In this document: positions 25,801 to 40,800 of the stretch, piece by piece | Layout: each line of letters opens with the position of its first letter | How positions within the stretch are numbered: position 1 is the stretch's first letter | NCBI RefSeq assembly: GCF_964355755.1 | Contig: NC_092671.1 | Coordinates: forward strand, 24,800,070 to 24,864,069 | Origin: Antedon mediterranea | Lineage: Eukaryota > Echinodermata > Crinoidea > Comatulida > Antedonidae | Length of the DNA stretch: 64,000 bases | Direction: 5' to 3' | The notes under the pieces: generated by a model | Told to the model about the DNA's origin: nothing | The model's database searches: none | The model's input: only the letters and a program-made list of their open reading frames with translations | Program-made: the position numbers and the translations under genes

Positions 25801-28800
25801 TACAAAATTTGGAAAAAAAAGTAGTAGTAATACCTAATGTAATAACATGTCTAGTGACTCCCTAGCAAGCAAAAATAGATGTGGGTGGGTTTACGGTGGA
25901 TAATTTTTGCTGTAGCACGAAAATAAAAATCTGAAGTTGAATAAAAACACCAGAAATGTAAAATTTAAAAAAAAAGTTATTTTACCTATAGTCATCTGAT
26001 AACAATTTTTTTTACCACACATATTTATTTTTCATATTATTTTTTTAATGCCTCTCTATTAACAACATTTGTGTACAAAAGAATAGAGATTTAATTGTGT
26101 ATATTTGAACTATCCTCCCCGCATACAGTGCTTATTTTCAACAAGATCATGAATCATGTAAGAAAAATAAAAATCCCAAAAATTTTGAAACATAGGGGAA
26201 ACTATAGTATCTATCGATAGTAACTATCAATAATTATTGGAATGCATGATCAATAGAAATTGTTTGCCCGCACCTGGCCTTTAAATTTAATAACATTCAA
26301 TAGATTTAAGAAGTAATAAAACTTTTACAAACCTTCTCTACTTTGTGTATTGAGTCTGGATGTTGACAAATATGTGTATGGACACCAAGTCCACCAGTCT
26401 TAAGATCTTCTTGTTGAGATATCTCATGGAAACTCATATTGCCTGCACCCATTCTGAAAAAGTAAATACAAACAAAATGTAGTGTCACTCTATATTCATG
26501 GTGGTATAGTGTCAATGTATATTCACAATTTAGTGTCACTATTCAGTAGTTAATAGTCTACCTATTATCTACTTTATATGACGCCCTACAAAGAACAGAG
26601 CGCTAAACAATACTAGCATTGTTAATTAAAAAGAACATTTTCAAGTTGACGTTTAAATAGAGGTGCCGAATTCGCTTCTCTTAAATCAACAGGAAGCGCG
26701 TTCAGAAAAAGCTTTGTCATCAGCTTTCCGATTAGATCGATCGAAAAGTGGGGTGGAATCATTAGAGTAGCGAAGTTGACACCTGTAATTAAATGAAAGC
26801 AGATCACGGTTAAACTTAATTAAATCAAAAAGGTACAAGGAACAACAGAATAAATACATTAAAAACAAAAACAAACACATTATTGATTATTATTAATGGT
26901 GTAGTGCCAGAACCAGTTGAAGTACTGTATCTAAATGTATTATTGATGTTGTAGTGAATACCATGTACCAATGGTGTAGTGTAAGAACCAGTTGAAGTAC
27001 TGTATCTAAATGTATTATTGATGTTTTAGTGAATACCATGTACCAATGGTGTAGTGTCAGAACCAGTTGAAGCACTGTATCTAAATGTATTATTGATGTT
27101 GTAGTGAATACTATGTACCAATGGTGTAGTGCCAGAACCAGTTGAAGTACTGTATCTAAATGTATTATTGATGTTGTAGTGAATACCATGTACCAATGGT
27201 GTAGTGTCAGAACCAGTTGAAGTACTGTATCTAAATGTATTATTGATGTTGTAGTGAATACCATGTACCAATGGTGTAGTGTCAGAACCAGTTGAAGTAC
27301 TGTATCTAAATGTATTATTGATGTTGTAGTGAATACCATGTACCAATGGTGTAGTGTCAGAACCAGTTGAAGTACTGTATCTAAATGTATTATTGATGTT
27401 GTAGTGAATACCATGTACCAATGGTGTAGTGCCAGAACCAGTTGAAGTACTGTATCTAAATGTATTACTGATGTTGTAGTGAATACCATGTACCAATGGT
27501 GTAGTGCCAGAACCAGTTGAAGTACTGTATCTAAATGTATTATTGATGTTGTAGTGAATACCATGTACCAATGGTGTAGTGTCAGAACCAGTTGAAGTAC
27601 TGTATCTAAATGTATTATTGATGTTGTAGTGAATATCATGTACCAATGGTGTAGTGTAAGAACCAGTTGAAGTACTGTATCTAAATGTATTATTGATGTT
27701 GTAGTGAATATCATGTACCAATGGTGTAGTGTCAGAACCAGTTGAAGTACTGTATCTAAATGTATTATTGATGTTGTAGTGAATACCATGTACCAATGGT
27801 GTAGTGTCAGAACCAGTTGAAGTACTGTATCTAAATGTATTATTGATGTTGTAGTGAATACCATGTACCAATGGTGTAGTGTCAGAACCAGTTGAAGTAC
27901 TGTATCTAAATGTATTACTGATGTTTTAGTGAATACCATGTACCAATGGTGTAGTGTCAGAACCAGTTGAAGCACTGTATCTAAATGTATTATTGATGTT
28001 GTAGTGAATACCATGTACCAATGGTGTAGTGCCAGAACCAGTTGAAGTACTGTATCTAAATGTATTATTGATGTTGTAGTGAATACCATGTACCAATGGT
28101 GTAGTGTCAGAACCAGTTGAAGTACTGTATCTAAATGTATTATTGATGTTGTAGTGAATACCATGTACCAATGGTGTAGTGTCAGAACCAGTTGAAGTAC
28201 TGTATCTAAATGTATTATTGATGTTGTAGTGAATACCATGTACCAATGGTGTAGTGCCAGAACCAGTTGAAGTACTGTATCTAAATGTATTACTGATGTT
28301 GTAGTGAATACCATGTACCAATGGTGTAGTGCCAGAACCAGTTGAAGTACTGTATCTAAATGTATTATTGATGTTGTAGTGAATACCATGTACCAATGGT
28401 GTAGTGTAAGAACCAGTTGAAGTACTGTATCTAAATGTATTATTGATGTTGTAGTGAATATCATGTACCAATGGTGTAGTGTCAGAACCAGTTGAAGTAC
28501 TGTATCTAAATGTATTATTGATGTTGTAGTGAATACCATGTACCAATGGTGTAGTGTCAGAACCAGTTGAAGTACTGTATCTAAATGTATTATTGATGTT
28601 GTAGTGAATACCATGTACCAATGGTGTAGTGTCAGAACCAGTTGAAGTACTGTATCTAAATGTATTACTGATGTTTTAGTGAATACCATGTACCAATGGT
28701 GTAGTGTCAGAACCAGTTGAAGCACTGTATCTAAATGTATTATTGATGTTGTAGTGAATACCATGTACCAATGGTGTAGTGTCAGAACCAGTTGAAGCAC

Positions 28801-31800
28801 TGTATCTAAATGTATTATTGATGTTGTAGTGAATACCATGTACCAATGGTGTAGTGCCAGAACCAGTTGAAGTACTGTATCTAAATGTATTATTGATGTT
28901 GTAGTGAATACCATGTACCAATGGTGTAGTGTCAGAACCAGTTGAAGTACTGTATCTAAATGTATTATTGATGTTGTAGTGAATATCATGTACCAATGGT
29001 GTAGTGCCAGAACCAGTTGAAGTACTGTATCTAAATGTATTATTGATGTTGTAGTGAATACCATGTACCAATGGTGTAGTGTCAGAACCAGTTGAAGTAC
29101 TGTATCTAAATGTATTATTGATGTTGTAGTGAATACCATGTACCAATGGTGTAGTGTCAGAACCAGTTGAAGTACTGTACCTAAATGTATTATTGATGTT
29201 GTAGTGAATACCATGTACCAATGGTGTAGTGCCAGAACCAGTTGAAGTACTGTATCTAAATGTATTATTGATGTTGTAGTGAATACCATGTACCAATGGT
29301 GTAGTGCCAGAACCAGTTGAAGTACTGTATCTAAATGTATTATTGATGTTGTAGTGAATATCATGTACCAATGGTGTAGTGTCAGAACCAGTTGAAGTAC
29401 TGTATCTAAATGTATTATTGATGTTGTAGTGAATACCATGTACCAATGGTGTAGTGTCAGAACCAGTTGAAGTACTGTATCTAAATGTATTATTGATGTT
29501 GTAGTGAATATCATGTACCAATGGTGTAGTGTAAGAACCAGTTGAAGTACTGTATCTAAATGTATTATTGATGTTGTAGTGAATACCATGTACCAATGGT
29601 GTAGTGTCAGAACCAGTTGAAGTACTGTATCTAAATGTATTATTGATGTTGTAGTGAATACTATGTACCAATGGTGTAGTGCCAGAACCAGTTGAAGTAC
29701 TGTATCTAAATGTATTATTGATGTTGTAGTGAATACCATGTACCAATGGTGTAGTGCCAGAACCAGTTGAAGTACTGTATCTAAATGTATTATTGATGTT
29801 GTAGTGAATACCATGTACCAATGGTGTAGTGTCAGAACCAGTTGAAGTACTGTATCTAAATGTATTATTGATGTTGTAGTGAATACCATGTACCAATGGT
29901 GTAGTGTCAGAACCAGTTGAAGTACTGTATCTAAATGTATTATTGATGTTGTAGTGAATACCATGTACCAATGGTGTAGTGCCAGAACCAGTTGAAGTAC
30001 TGTATCTAAATGTATTATTGATGTTGTAGTGAATACCATGTACCAATGGTGTAGTGTCAGAACCAGTTGAAGTACTGTATCTAAATGTATTATTGATGTT
30101 GTAGTGAATACCATGTACCAATGGTGTAGTGTCAGAACCAGTTGAAGTACTGTACCTAAATGTATTATTGATGTTGTAGTGAATACCATGTACCAATGGT
30201 GTAGTGTCAGAACCAGTTGAAGTACTGTATCTAAATGTATTATTGATGTTGTAGTGAATACCATGTACCAATGGTGTAGTGTCAGAACCATTTGAAGTAC
30301 TGTATTTAAATGTATTATTAATGGTGTAGTGCCAGAACCCAGTGAAGTAATGTAGGCTAACTGTATTCTTGATACTGATGGTCATAATACATTAATGGTA
30401 TATTTCCAAAAAGAACAAGGTCCATACTGTGTAATAACAGATGAGAAAAGTGGCACATATATTAAGAGGTCATTTGGTAACGTGTGCAAAGATGTGATAG
30501 CATTGAAGTAAACTACGCCATTGGTAGGTTGAATACATTGTTGTACAGATACGCCATTAAGAATCTGGTAATCAATTGTAGTCCTCATGATGTTACGATC
30601 CACATCAGAAATGGCTAGTGTTGGTAAACAAGAGGGATCATCTACTTTGCTTTGTTCACTGGCTAGCTGTATTCCTAAAAAAAAAATGTATTGTATGTCA
30701 CATAGGCATGAACTGAGTAAACATAACAAATCTATTTATATTTAGTGAAATGATTGCATTTAATATTTGTTTGATTAATATCAAAGATATATATATTCTG
30801 GACAACAATTTTACCCCTCGTCGAGCTTCATTGCTTGTCAGATCCGAAAGTTCATAGTTTGTCTACAAAACATTGGCCTAGGATGACCTAAGTTCTGATA
30901 TAGACAATCGGTTTGTGTCTTTAGGAGGGCCCTGCAGCATCAAAAATATGTTATGCTAGGTATTATAGTCCATAGATCTGCTCGCAGCACTCACTTGCAC
31001 TTTGCACTTTCTAGTATATAAATATCAAAATCAATGCACAGTACATTGTTACTGATGGATAAATATTCCAAAAAGTCCATAAAAAACATAAAATTATATT
31101 TACAGTAGAACCTGTGTTTTACGTACAGTACCCTAATTTTACGTTCTCTGGATTTTACGTAGGCTTAAAATAACCAATGACGTCATCATTTTCTTACATT
31201 GAGGGCGCAATTTAACAACAACAAAGCACACAAAGCCACAATCATGGCTGTGTGAGGAATTCTGCTGTGTGAGACAAGCTACACATGTGCATTCCCCCTA
31301 CAGCAGCGACTGTTTTTATTGATAGAAAAAGAACATTGATATTAAACGCACAGGCTGTATATACTGTACTTTTCTAGTTAGGCCTCATATCTTGCTAGGC
31401 CTGGCCTGAATAGTGACCACCTGCATGCTGTACAGGAAAGTATAGCTACGATCTCTACGTCTTTGGGGTCAATTTAAGGTCAATCTGGTCCCGTACCGTA
31501 CGTAAAATGAAGGTTCTACTGTATGTACTGACAGTACCTGTGTATGATGGGATATTATAGAAAAAAAGGTACATGAGTCATCTGATAATTTAACAAAAGT
31601 CATTCAATAACTGTTATGTTGATATCATATGCCGCGCACGTCTGTTAACTTGTCTTGTAGTGTGAGGGCCTTTAGAGCATATTTTTTTTTAAACTGTGCA
31701 TTATCATATGTTATGAATACACAAAATAACTAGAGAGCCACTCCGAGAGTGCATACCTCCGCCTACTGTAAAATTCTCCTACATAAGATTTTTCCGGTTA

Positions 31801-34800
31801 AAAAAAAAATATATATATATATTTGTGTGTGTCTTAATGCTGTTTGTGATTTACGCTAATTTCACTACAAGCATGTGTATGCGAGTTTGGTGTAATGGTT
31901 ATGTAACAAGCCTTTCAATTAACCATAGCTTCAGTTGACTAACAATAGAACAGCAACGCGAAAATCAAACGAGTGAATTTGAAAAGATTAGGTTTTTTAA
32001 ACTACTCGCATAAAAAAACGTGCACATTAAATCAAATTATGTTTTAAAAAATACAAATCACAAATTATAACTCTTGCCTCTTGTACAAAAATGAAGTTTT
32101 TTGGACAAGTAGTCCTCGAGAAAATGCAATTTCAGTTTACTTGTTACTTTAAGACTGCTCACCGGCTTGAACAATTCTGTCCTATCTTTTAACATTAGCA
32201 GGTCTGAAAAGTATACTCAAAAAGTGGTCCAGAATTGAGACCATGGTCCAAAATGTTCCCAAAATTTTTGATAACGATCTTGTAATTACTTTTTGAGTAA
32301 TCCTGCTAGCAAACAAACAAACACACGCTACCGATTACATATACCTCCTTGGCGGAGGTAAATTAAAGTTTTGGTGGTAATAATAATAATAATATAAATA
32401 AGTAGAAAACCTATTTAAGCTTTATGACCTTTTATAAAACTCTACCACATCTAATAATAAAACAAATGATAATTAAAATATATAGTGTAGCAGTAGACTT
32501 TATTAATGATGTTTTAATGTGTGCATTAGAGTTTAGCTCCTTGGAGATGTGGCATTCTATTCATAAAGTAAATGACTTGTAAAGCTTTAACACAACCATG
32601 TAAAGAATATGCACTGCAAAGAATATGCACTGCAAAGATATCTTTGATGAAGAAAAAAGTACTGCAAACACAATTGTGTAAGCACCAAAAATCTTCCATG
32701 TTTGCTAGCTGGGTGCTAAGTAATTATCAGGAATTGCTTGTTTGACACCAGAAACAATACAATCACAGTAATATTGCAAAATTATACAAAACAATCATGT
32801 AATTATTGGGGTCCTCGTGAAGCAAATTGTAAATGTAACTGAAACATTCCTAAAGTGAGAGAAAAGAAATTTTAGCAAGATTTCAGTGGGTAATGACAGG
32901 TCCATTATTGTATCTTCTAATATTAAATAAAATGGAGAAATAATAATGTGTGACAAATGATACTAAATTAACCCATCAAATAGCAAGAAAACTTGCTTTA
33001 ATGAAGATAATTCACTTAAGAATTCAGGAATGAAAAAAAGTGCTACTACCAGGTCTCATAATGATAATGATAATAGTGTTTTAAATTATGTTATGGTAAA
33101 AAAAAACATTTACTAATACTAATCAAAGAAAATACTCTATACTATACTACTTTTTAGACATCTATAACAAACATTAATATTTGGTTATAATTGTTAATAA
33201 ATATGAAAATAGATAAAAAGTTTAAAATAGTTCCATACCATCTTCAAAAATCTTCTTCTTGTCTTCAACTGATAGATTACTTGAAAAATCATTAGTTTTT
33301 TTTATTTCTAGATCATCTAAGTTTTGCTGATAATCTTCTTGTGGTTTCATTACAAGCGTCAAGTGATGTGGATTATTTAAGAAATATTCCTTTACTTTCT
33401 CCTGCAACAATGCTGGATTTTCCTCAAGAGAACGCTTGAATGCTGTCACAATTTCATTTATTTTGAGTTGATCAGTGGGGTCGGAGCCATGGTTCCAACT
33501 GGGTAAAAGTGCCTAAATAATAAATTTGGAAATCTTATTTTAGATTAAAATAATATGTTAATATGGGGGGGGGGGGGGAGGGGAGAGAAACAAATTTGTT
33601 AAGAGATCATTGAATAAAAAAATGGATCCATGGTTAGTGTATGTACAGTAACCATCCAGAGTAATTCATTTTTTCGGTGAACTGTCTATGAGCTTTTATT
33701 TTTAACCTCTTTATAATACTATCTAGTTTGATGAGGTGTGTGGTATCATCACTATCACTGACATTTCAAATTATAGATGATTGTATATAGGTTCAGCTAT
33801 ATGACTAGCATATGTAATAAAATATTATTTTTATAAATTAAATTATATTTATTATTTTTTAAATTCTGATAATCATGCACAATTTGAAAATTTCACATAA
33901 TAATGGCAGAATATATAAATAAAAAATATTCATGTTTTGCATTGAAATCGTTGACCACCGACTGTAAATAGCATGCACGTTTGGCCTACCATATTAACTA
34001 TTAAACCAGAAATAATATAGTGAAACACTTCTACACCTAAATGTCTTTGAAATATTTAAATATATTCTAAGTATAGATCTGGATTACTATTACCAATGAT
34101 CTAGAATGCTGTATTTTAAGAACCATGTTTTACGTCATATCTTGCAGTAACGTGCTCACGCGCAACAAACACAGAGCATCAACTTAGAAATACGTACATA
34201 GTAGTATTAGCCAACACCGGGGTTTATAAAATAAAATTGTAAATGTCACCCTCTATTTTGTTACATAGCAACGATCATTAGAATCATTTTCAGAAGTCTC
34301 AGAAGTCTATTGATACTATACTTATTATTTTTTAGACCCGCTATATATACTTTGTACAAAATTAAAGTATTTTGAAATAAAACTAAAGCAATGATTGATC
34401 ATGTGGGGATGACCTTTTGATCTAAAACTCCAGATATGATGTTGGTATTTTTTACACCCTGTCCCTGCAGTTGTTTGATTTTACGTTTCACACCATGGAG
34501 TGTCTCCAGAGTTTTGCTTTTAGTGTGAAAGGGGTAAAATTGTCTTTGTGGAATATGCCATTGTGTCACATATTTTTTTTTTTTATTATTTACCTGAAAT
34601 AAATGTAAGTTAATTTAAAAATTCAACCGGAAGCACATTGTCTGTCTCGGTTTTGATTAAATTTAACTATTTATTTTGTCTTTTTGCAAGTGAAATCATT
34701 GTCTTGTTTTTGTTTTTAATAAAACTGCAAAATTTCCTATTAAAAATCTTTTTTTTTTATTAATCTTCATTTTTGTACATATTGGACAAATTCAGCATAA

Positions 34801-37800
34801 AAGTTTATCAAAAATGTTTATATTATGGTAGGATACTAATAAATCTGCCCTGAAAGTCCTTTTCAAAAATCTATCACTTAATTAAAATCTATATGTAAAA
34901 CAATAAATGTATGAAGTATTGACTTTATGGATATTGACCCCAATAGTTTGTCGTCAACATGTTTACTCTACTCGTGTCTTTCCCTACTACTTAATTATAC
35001 CATTACTTCCCCCTTTTTATCCAGTCGGCTTATACAATTATGTCTAGTTATTCAACAATTACCATCTCCCTGTCTCAACTGTATCCATAGATAAAATGTA
35101 TTCTAAACTGTGTATAATGATATCAACATCTTAATAATGATTAATAATTGAATAAAAAGGAGATTAATTGATAGTTTCCTTAAATGGTATCAGACAGTGC
35201 AATACTTTATGTTAAACAAGTTTTTTCAATATTTTTTATAAGTAAACAATAATATCATGTTTACTGTTTTTGAGTGAAATACCTATTTGCTGCCAAAGTT
35301 TTTCAAGGTGAATAGTAGTTTTAATATACTCTATTGGGATCAACACTATTAGTTAGCACATCCTTAATTTAAATGTTTACACGGAGAAGGGAAAATTAAT
35401 TTTCTGTGACCAACAGAAATTGCTGAAAAAAGGGTTATTTTATGAGAGAAGTCGACAAACATAAAAATAGTCTAGAAATCTTCAATCTTGTGATTAAAAA
35501 AATATATATAAAAAAAAACAGACTTTTTAAAACTTAAACATTACCTTAAATATTAATACTGTTAGCGTGGTAATTGTAACCTTCTTTTTGTCAAATCACT
35601 AATTAGAGAAACTTAGTGTTTTTACTAAAGGCCAATTAACAGTATCGTTTTTTAAAAAAGGTTTTAAATTAAAATCTGTATTTTTAAAGAATAAAAGTAA
35701 CACAAATGTTTGTGCAAATGAGAGGAAAAGATACTTTTAAAAAGTTAAATATAAATTAATATAAATAGCAACCATTGAAAGTAAATGACATAATAATAAT
35801 TACAAAGTCTTTCGCATTCTAAATTATGATTCAATAATAAATGGTGTTGAGGGAGTCTGGGAGGGAGGGGATATAGCCATCTTTGCATCCTGCATTACAA
35901 CAGTATCTATAGATGGAACCGTCTAATCATATTAAGAAGACATGTCAACGGGTCTAGTAATGTAATATTGAGTATTTTTAAACTTTAAAGATATGTGAAG
36001 CATAAAACTTGTATATAATCACTTAAGTAGAGGTTTGTGACTAAATTAGTATTTTATGAATTAAGGATTTATAACTGTTTTCATATTAAACTATTATAGT
36101 CTCATTCAAATTCAATCATTTTAATGAACATCCGGAAACAAAAATGAAATTTAAATGTTTTTTAAGCATGTTATAAAATGTCACAAACATTAATGAAAGC
36201 AAATCGAATTTAAAACATATTTTGTATAGTACAGTACAATGAAATAAAGAGTATTTTTTTATGTTTATTTTTTTGGAAGATAATTCTAAAGCAACAGCAA
36301 TTTTCTACCTTTCATTTAAAGATGTATTGTCCCCTAAACACATGAAAAATGAAAATTATTATAATCAGACTTGGAATAGGCCATTTTGTAGTTTTAACAA
36401 TGTAAATAAAAAAAAATATTGTTTTCACTTATAAAATGACAAAATAAATGGTTAATTCAACTATTTGACTATTTTTTGCTTTAAATTACGGTTTTTTCAG
36501 GTAAATAATTTTTTTTTACTGATCTAATTTTTCGTCAAAGTGAATAACTATTTTGTGACATTAAAATGGCACATTCAACAGAAGGACACTACATCTTTAA
36601 AAGTTGCATATTTTATTTATCCCATATAACAGAAGTTGTCCAAGACTACTAAAGTTATATAAGGATCGGAAGAGTAAAATATTATCTGTTTGACAATTAT
36701 GGTAGTACTGTATATGAACAAGAAACATACATGTATTGGCTTTAAAAAATGTCACATTCTGATACCTGTATCATGTCAATCAATTTGGATGTTGTGTATA
36801 CTAGATCCTATTCACATGTGTATCACATTCCATAGAAATGTCGACACTCGAAACTGGTTTGCAATGCAAAATCGTGTGTGAACGCTAACCTAATTGATCA
36901 CAATTGTTACCCACTGCAATTTGATCTTAAAATCTTTATTTGATCACCACAGAATTGGATTGCAATGAACTGGGTCTCAAATAAGATCTTAAATGCTACA
37001 GTATTTATATGCAGTAAAATGACTACCACCAACAGCCAACAATGTCATGTCAGGACAATTTTGTCAGTGTTTATTACCTCCGCCAAGGAAGTTATGTTTT
37101 CACCCCTGTATGTTTGTGTGTGTGTGTGTGTCTGTGAACAGCCTGGAGGCCACAGTTTTTATCCGATTCTCACCAAACTTAGCCACAATGATCAATGACT
37201 CATCATATAATTGTGGTTAAATTTTGAATGGTCAGGGTCAAAGATCAAGGTCCACAAAAAAAAGAAATAAAAAAAAAAAAACAATAAAAAAAAAAAACCT
37301 CAGTTGGATTTGAACCAGCGATCTCAACTGTGAGAGGCTGGATACATACCCATTACACCAAACTCTCATACACAACTCTGTAGTGTGCAGTTAGCCTATT
37401 TACACTTAGAACTAATAAAAAAAAAATGTTTTTAATATATATTTTCCCGGGACATTTTATGTAGGGGAATTTTACAGTAGGCGGAGGTTTGTACTCTCGG
37501 AGTACCCTCTAGTCTTTTAATATTATATAGGCTTGTACTGTACATCATAAGATTGGTTCCCACTAGGACGCAACACAAGGATGTAAGCGCACCACAAGTA
37601 ATTTGACTAATCATGATGCGATGGACCATCCAAACTGTCGCTTACGATTGGTCAATTGTCATTGCATTGGGTCCGAGTGGGAAACAAGGTTAAAGATACA
37701 TGTGCTTAAACATATAAACATTCTTTTTAGCCTTTTTCCTGTTATTGTTGTTTGTAATATTGGTTTTTTTTTCTTCAAAATATATTAAAAATTCAAAGAA

Positions 37801-40800
37801 ACTTTGGTATTGATTTTTCATATCAATAATAAATCTTAATAAAATATAAATTTATCTAAATGAAATCAAATTGAGAGGAATTATAATGACATCACTACAG
37901 TACACTGATTCAATAAGACAAAATCATGTCAGATAAGAAAAAACCGCAGACGTGCAATGCCAGTCACATCACAAACACACACAAATTAAATAAAAGTTTT
38001 GTGTTTTAGTGAAGTCACCGTCTATATAACAAGAGGGAGGGAGTGAGTGGCCAAGCGGTTAATACCGTGGAACTGTACATAGCCATAACATTGGCAAGGG
38101 TTTAAGGCTAACTGGCTCCACGATTGTGGTGGTAGTAAACAGGGTTACGTTAGGTGGTTAAAATCCGTACCGAATGTATGGACCAACTTCATATACCATC
38201 GAGTAAAAAAAGTATCGTGAGATTTACCCAATTTTGCCCTTACATCTATATTATAAGTGAGAGAGTTTGTCTGTCTGTCTGTTTGTTTGTTTGTTTGTTT
38301 GTTCGTTATACAAATTTTTGTTACTGCACATAATCTTACATATGGGGTATCAAAATGACCGCTATTGTACCGGGAATGTTCTAAGCTATATTTCAACATC
38401 ATCCGCCACCTAGGATCCAAGTTAGGGACCAAAATGTGGTCAAAACCCCCACTTTCGATGTTTGTTCGTTATACAAATTTCTGTTTCTGCACGTAACCAT
38501 ACGTATGGGGTATCAAAATGATGGCATTAAAAAAAATTCCCCCGACTCCTGGGGTTTTTGTGGGAGGGGTGGGGGCGGGGGGTGGTGTGGTGGTTTGTGA
38601 TGTCATTTTTTGCTAGGGCTCGGGGGTTGTAGGCTATCGAATTGTAAAATTATACTACAAAAGTTTGACAGTATTTTAATTATCCTCAGCAAGGCGTTTG
38701 GGGAAATATAGATATAGATATAGATATTTTATTCATTAACCAATATGACACCTATTCAATTACACATTTAGCAAAGTACTTTAACCATATCCAGCTATGT
38801 ATCGGTCTCTTGGATTGTCTCATTACAGATATCCATACCTGTGTGAACATACACATGTTGTTTACTGTTACTGTGTTCAACTACATCACCAATCCTCCAA
38901 GGAAAAAACGTCAATTGTGGGAGTTTGGGTTCAGGGGATAGTGGGGATTTCGCTTACACCAGAATTGTGGTTGGAAAATGTATTTAATAATCCCTGGGAA
39001 GCGGATGGGAGTTTGGGGTGGGGATGTAGGCCTATCACCATGACAGAAACTGTATTTGGAATGTTTTAAACTACATTTGGAAACTGCCACTGAGGGATTA
39101 TGGGTTGGGAGTGATAACATAATTTGTACTGGAACCGGCTTCAACACATCACCCAGTGTATTAGGGGGGGGGGGGGGGGAGAGCGAAAATACTAGCGTAA
39201 TGAAGTAGCCTATATGATTGTATTGTACTAGAAAAAGTTACTAAATTTGAACTGTCCAGGGGAGGAGTTAAGGTTTGTTGATGGTGGCTGGGGTGGTGAA
39301 AGGAGAAAGAAGGCTGGGGTACCGCAGTATCTAAATTACATATTTTAATTATCAGCCAATATGACACCTATTCATTTACACAATTTACAACGTACATCAA
39401 CCATTATTAGACCCATCGTAGCTATGCATATTCCTCTCAATTCGAAGCTTAGGTTGAATTGAATTTGTCCATCACTGGGAAGAATTTGTTTTTAAGAAAG
39501 AGTCTCGGGTATTATTGAAGAGGGGTGGAGGTTGGTGAGTATACACAGATACTGGCGTCGGGTGTTATGTACTGAGAAGACTGTAAACTAATTTTGACAC
39601 CCGCCCTGGGGCGGGTATAATTGCTAGTAAATTTATATATAGATACCCTCTATTGAACTTCATGTGACCCACAATCATCCAATCAAATGACCAGAATATA
39701 TTTAGGTATGTTATAAACAAATAAAGATGTATTGTCCCCCAAAAACATGACCAGACAATATAAGTATTTTTTTGCTTTTAAATTACATTTTTTTCCGATA
39801 ATAACTTTTTTTTTATCCAGTTTTTGGTCAAAGTAAATAACTACTACGTGACATTAAAATGACATATTCAACAACAAATTTGGGGAAAAAAATGTTTAGG
39901 GAGACAATATATCGTTAAGAAAATAAATAAGTAGAATATACAACCTCAAAATAATACACCCCTTGAACGTATTTCCAAAACCCATTTTTATATGTATTCA
40001 AGCAATTCTAATGACACTTGGGACAAATCGAAAACAAACTTACCATTAAATCAAAACTGCTGTAATTTATTAGACAATTTTAATAAAGACAAGTCACCTG
40101 GTGGCCTACTTAATTTGATCATATAACAGATAAAATAAGAATTAAAACAACATCTGATTTACTAATGACTGCCCACTCATATAATTACATTTAATTAATC
40201 AGCTCTTAAAATTGTCAAAATTTGTTTGATATCCATCAATTGTCATTGTAGGTAAAAATAGATGAAAATTTCTTTCATAAACTGATACAAATAATTCACT
40301 ATTAACTAAATCAATTTCATGTTTACAGATTTGCCAAGACTAACACCCACACCAAAATATGTCCTAGTTTTAAGGATGTTGTGTTATAATAAGTTCAATA
40401 AAGAATTTTTAAAACAAAAATCATCATAATGTAGACACTAATTTGTTCTTGAGCTATAGAATTACTTATTTTTCCAAAATAAAAGATGAATGAATGAATT
40501 GTAAAGAAAACAAAATTAAAATGAATATACTGTATATAGATATATAAATTTGTTTTAACTCCAGCAGAAATGGATTCATAAACAAAATTACACAGAAGAA
40601 TCAATCTTAAAAACAGTTTGAACGATTCCAATTTATACTGGTTGCTAAAAAAAAACGTTTTACGGTTTATGTGGAGCAATTGTTAGCTGTGGAAAGCAAA
40701 ACGTCTCAATTTGACCTAAACTTAACACTGGGTCGAGATGAGGTGAACTGCCACTGAAACACAAGCCAACAAACACTTCATCAACAACAAACTTTGCATG

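Noticed and set aside
26893-30385. Open frame of 1,132 codons (25-residue repeat) and overlapping frames in the 75-bp array
   Set aside because: Same arithmetic artefact: 75 is divisible by three. No start context, splice signal or flanking coding sequence supports translation.
37298-37369. A functional tRNA-Glu gene
   Set aside because: Acceptor and T stems are poorly paired and the sequence lies within a dispersed element, so it is a tRNA-derived repeat part.
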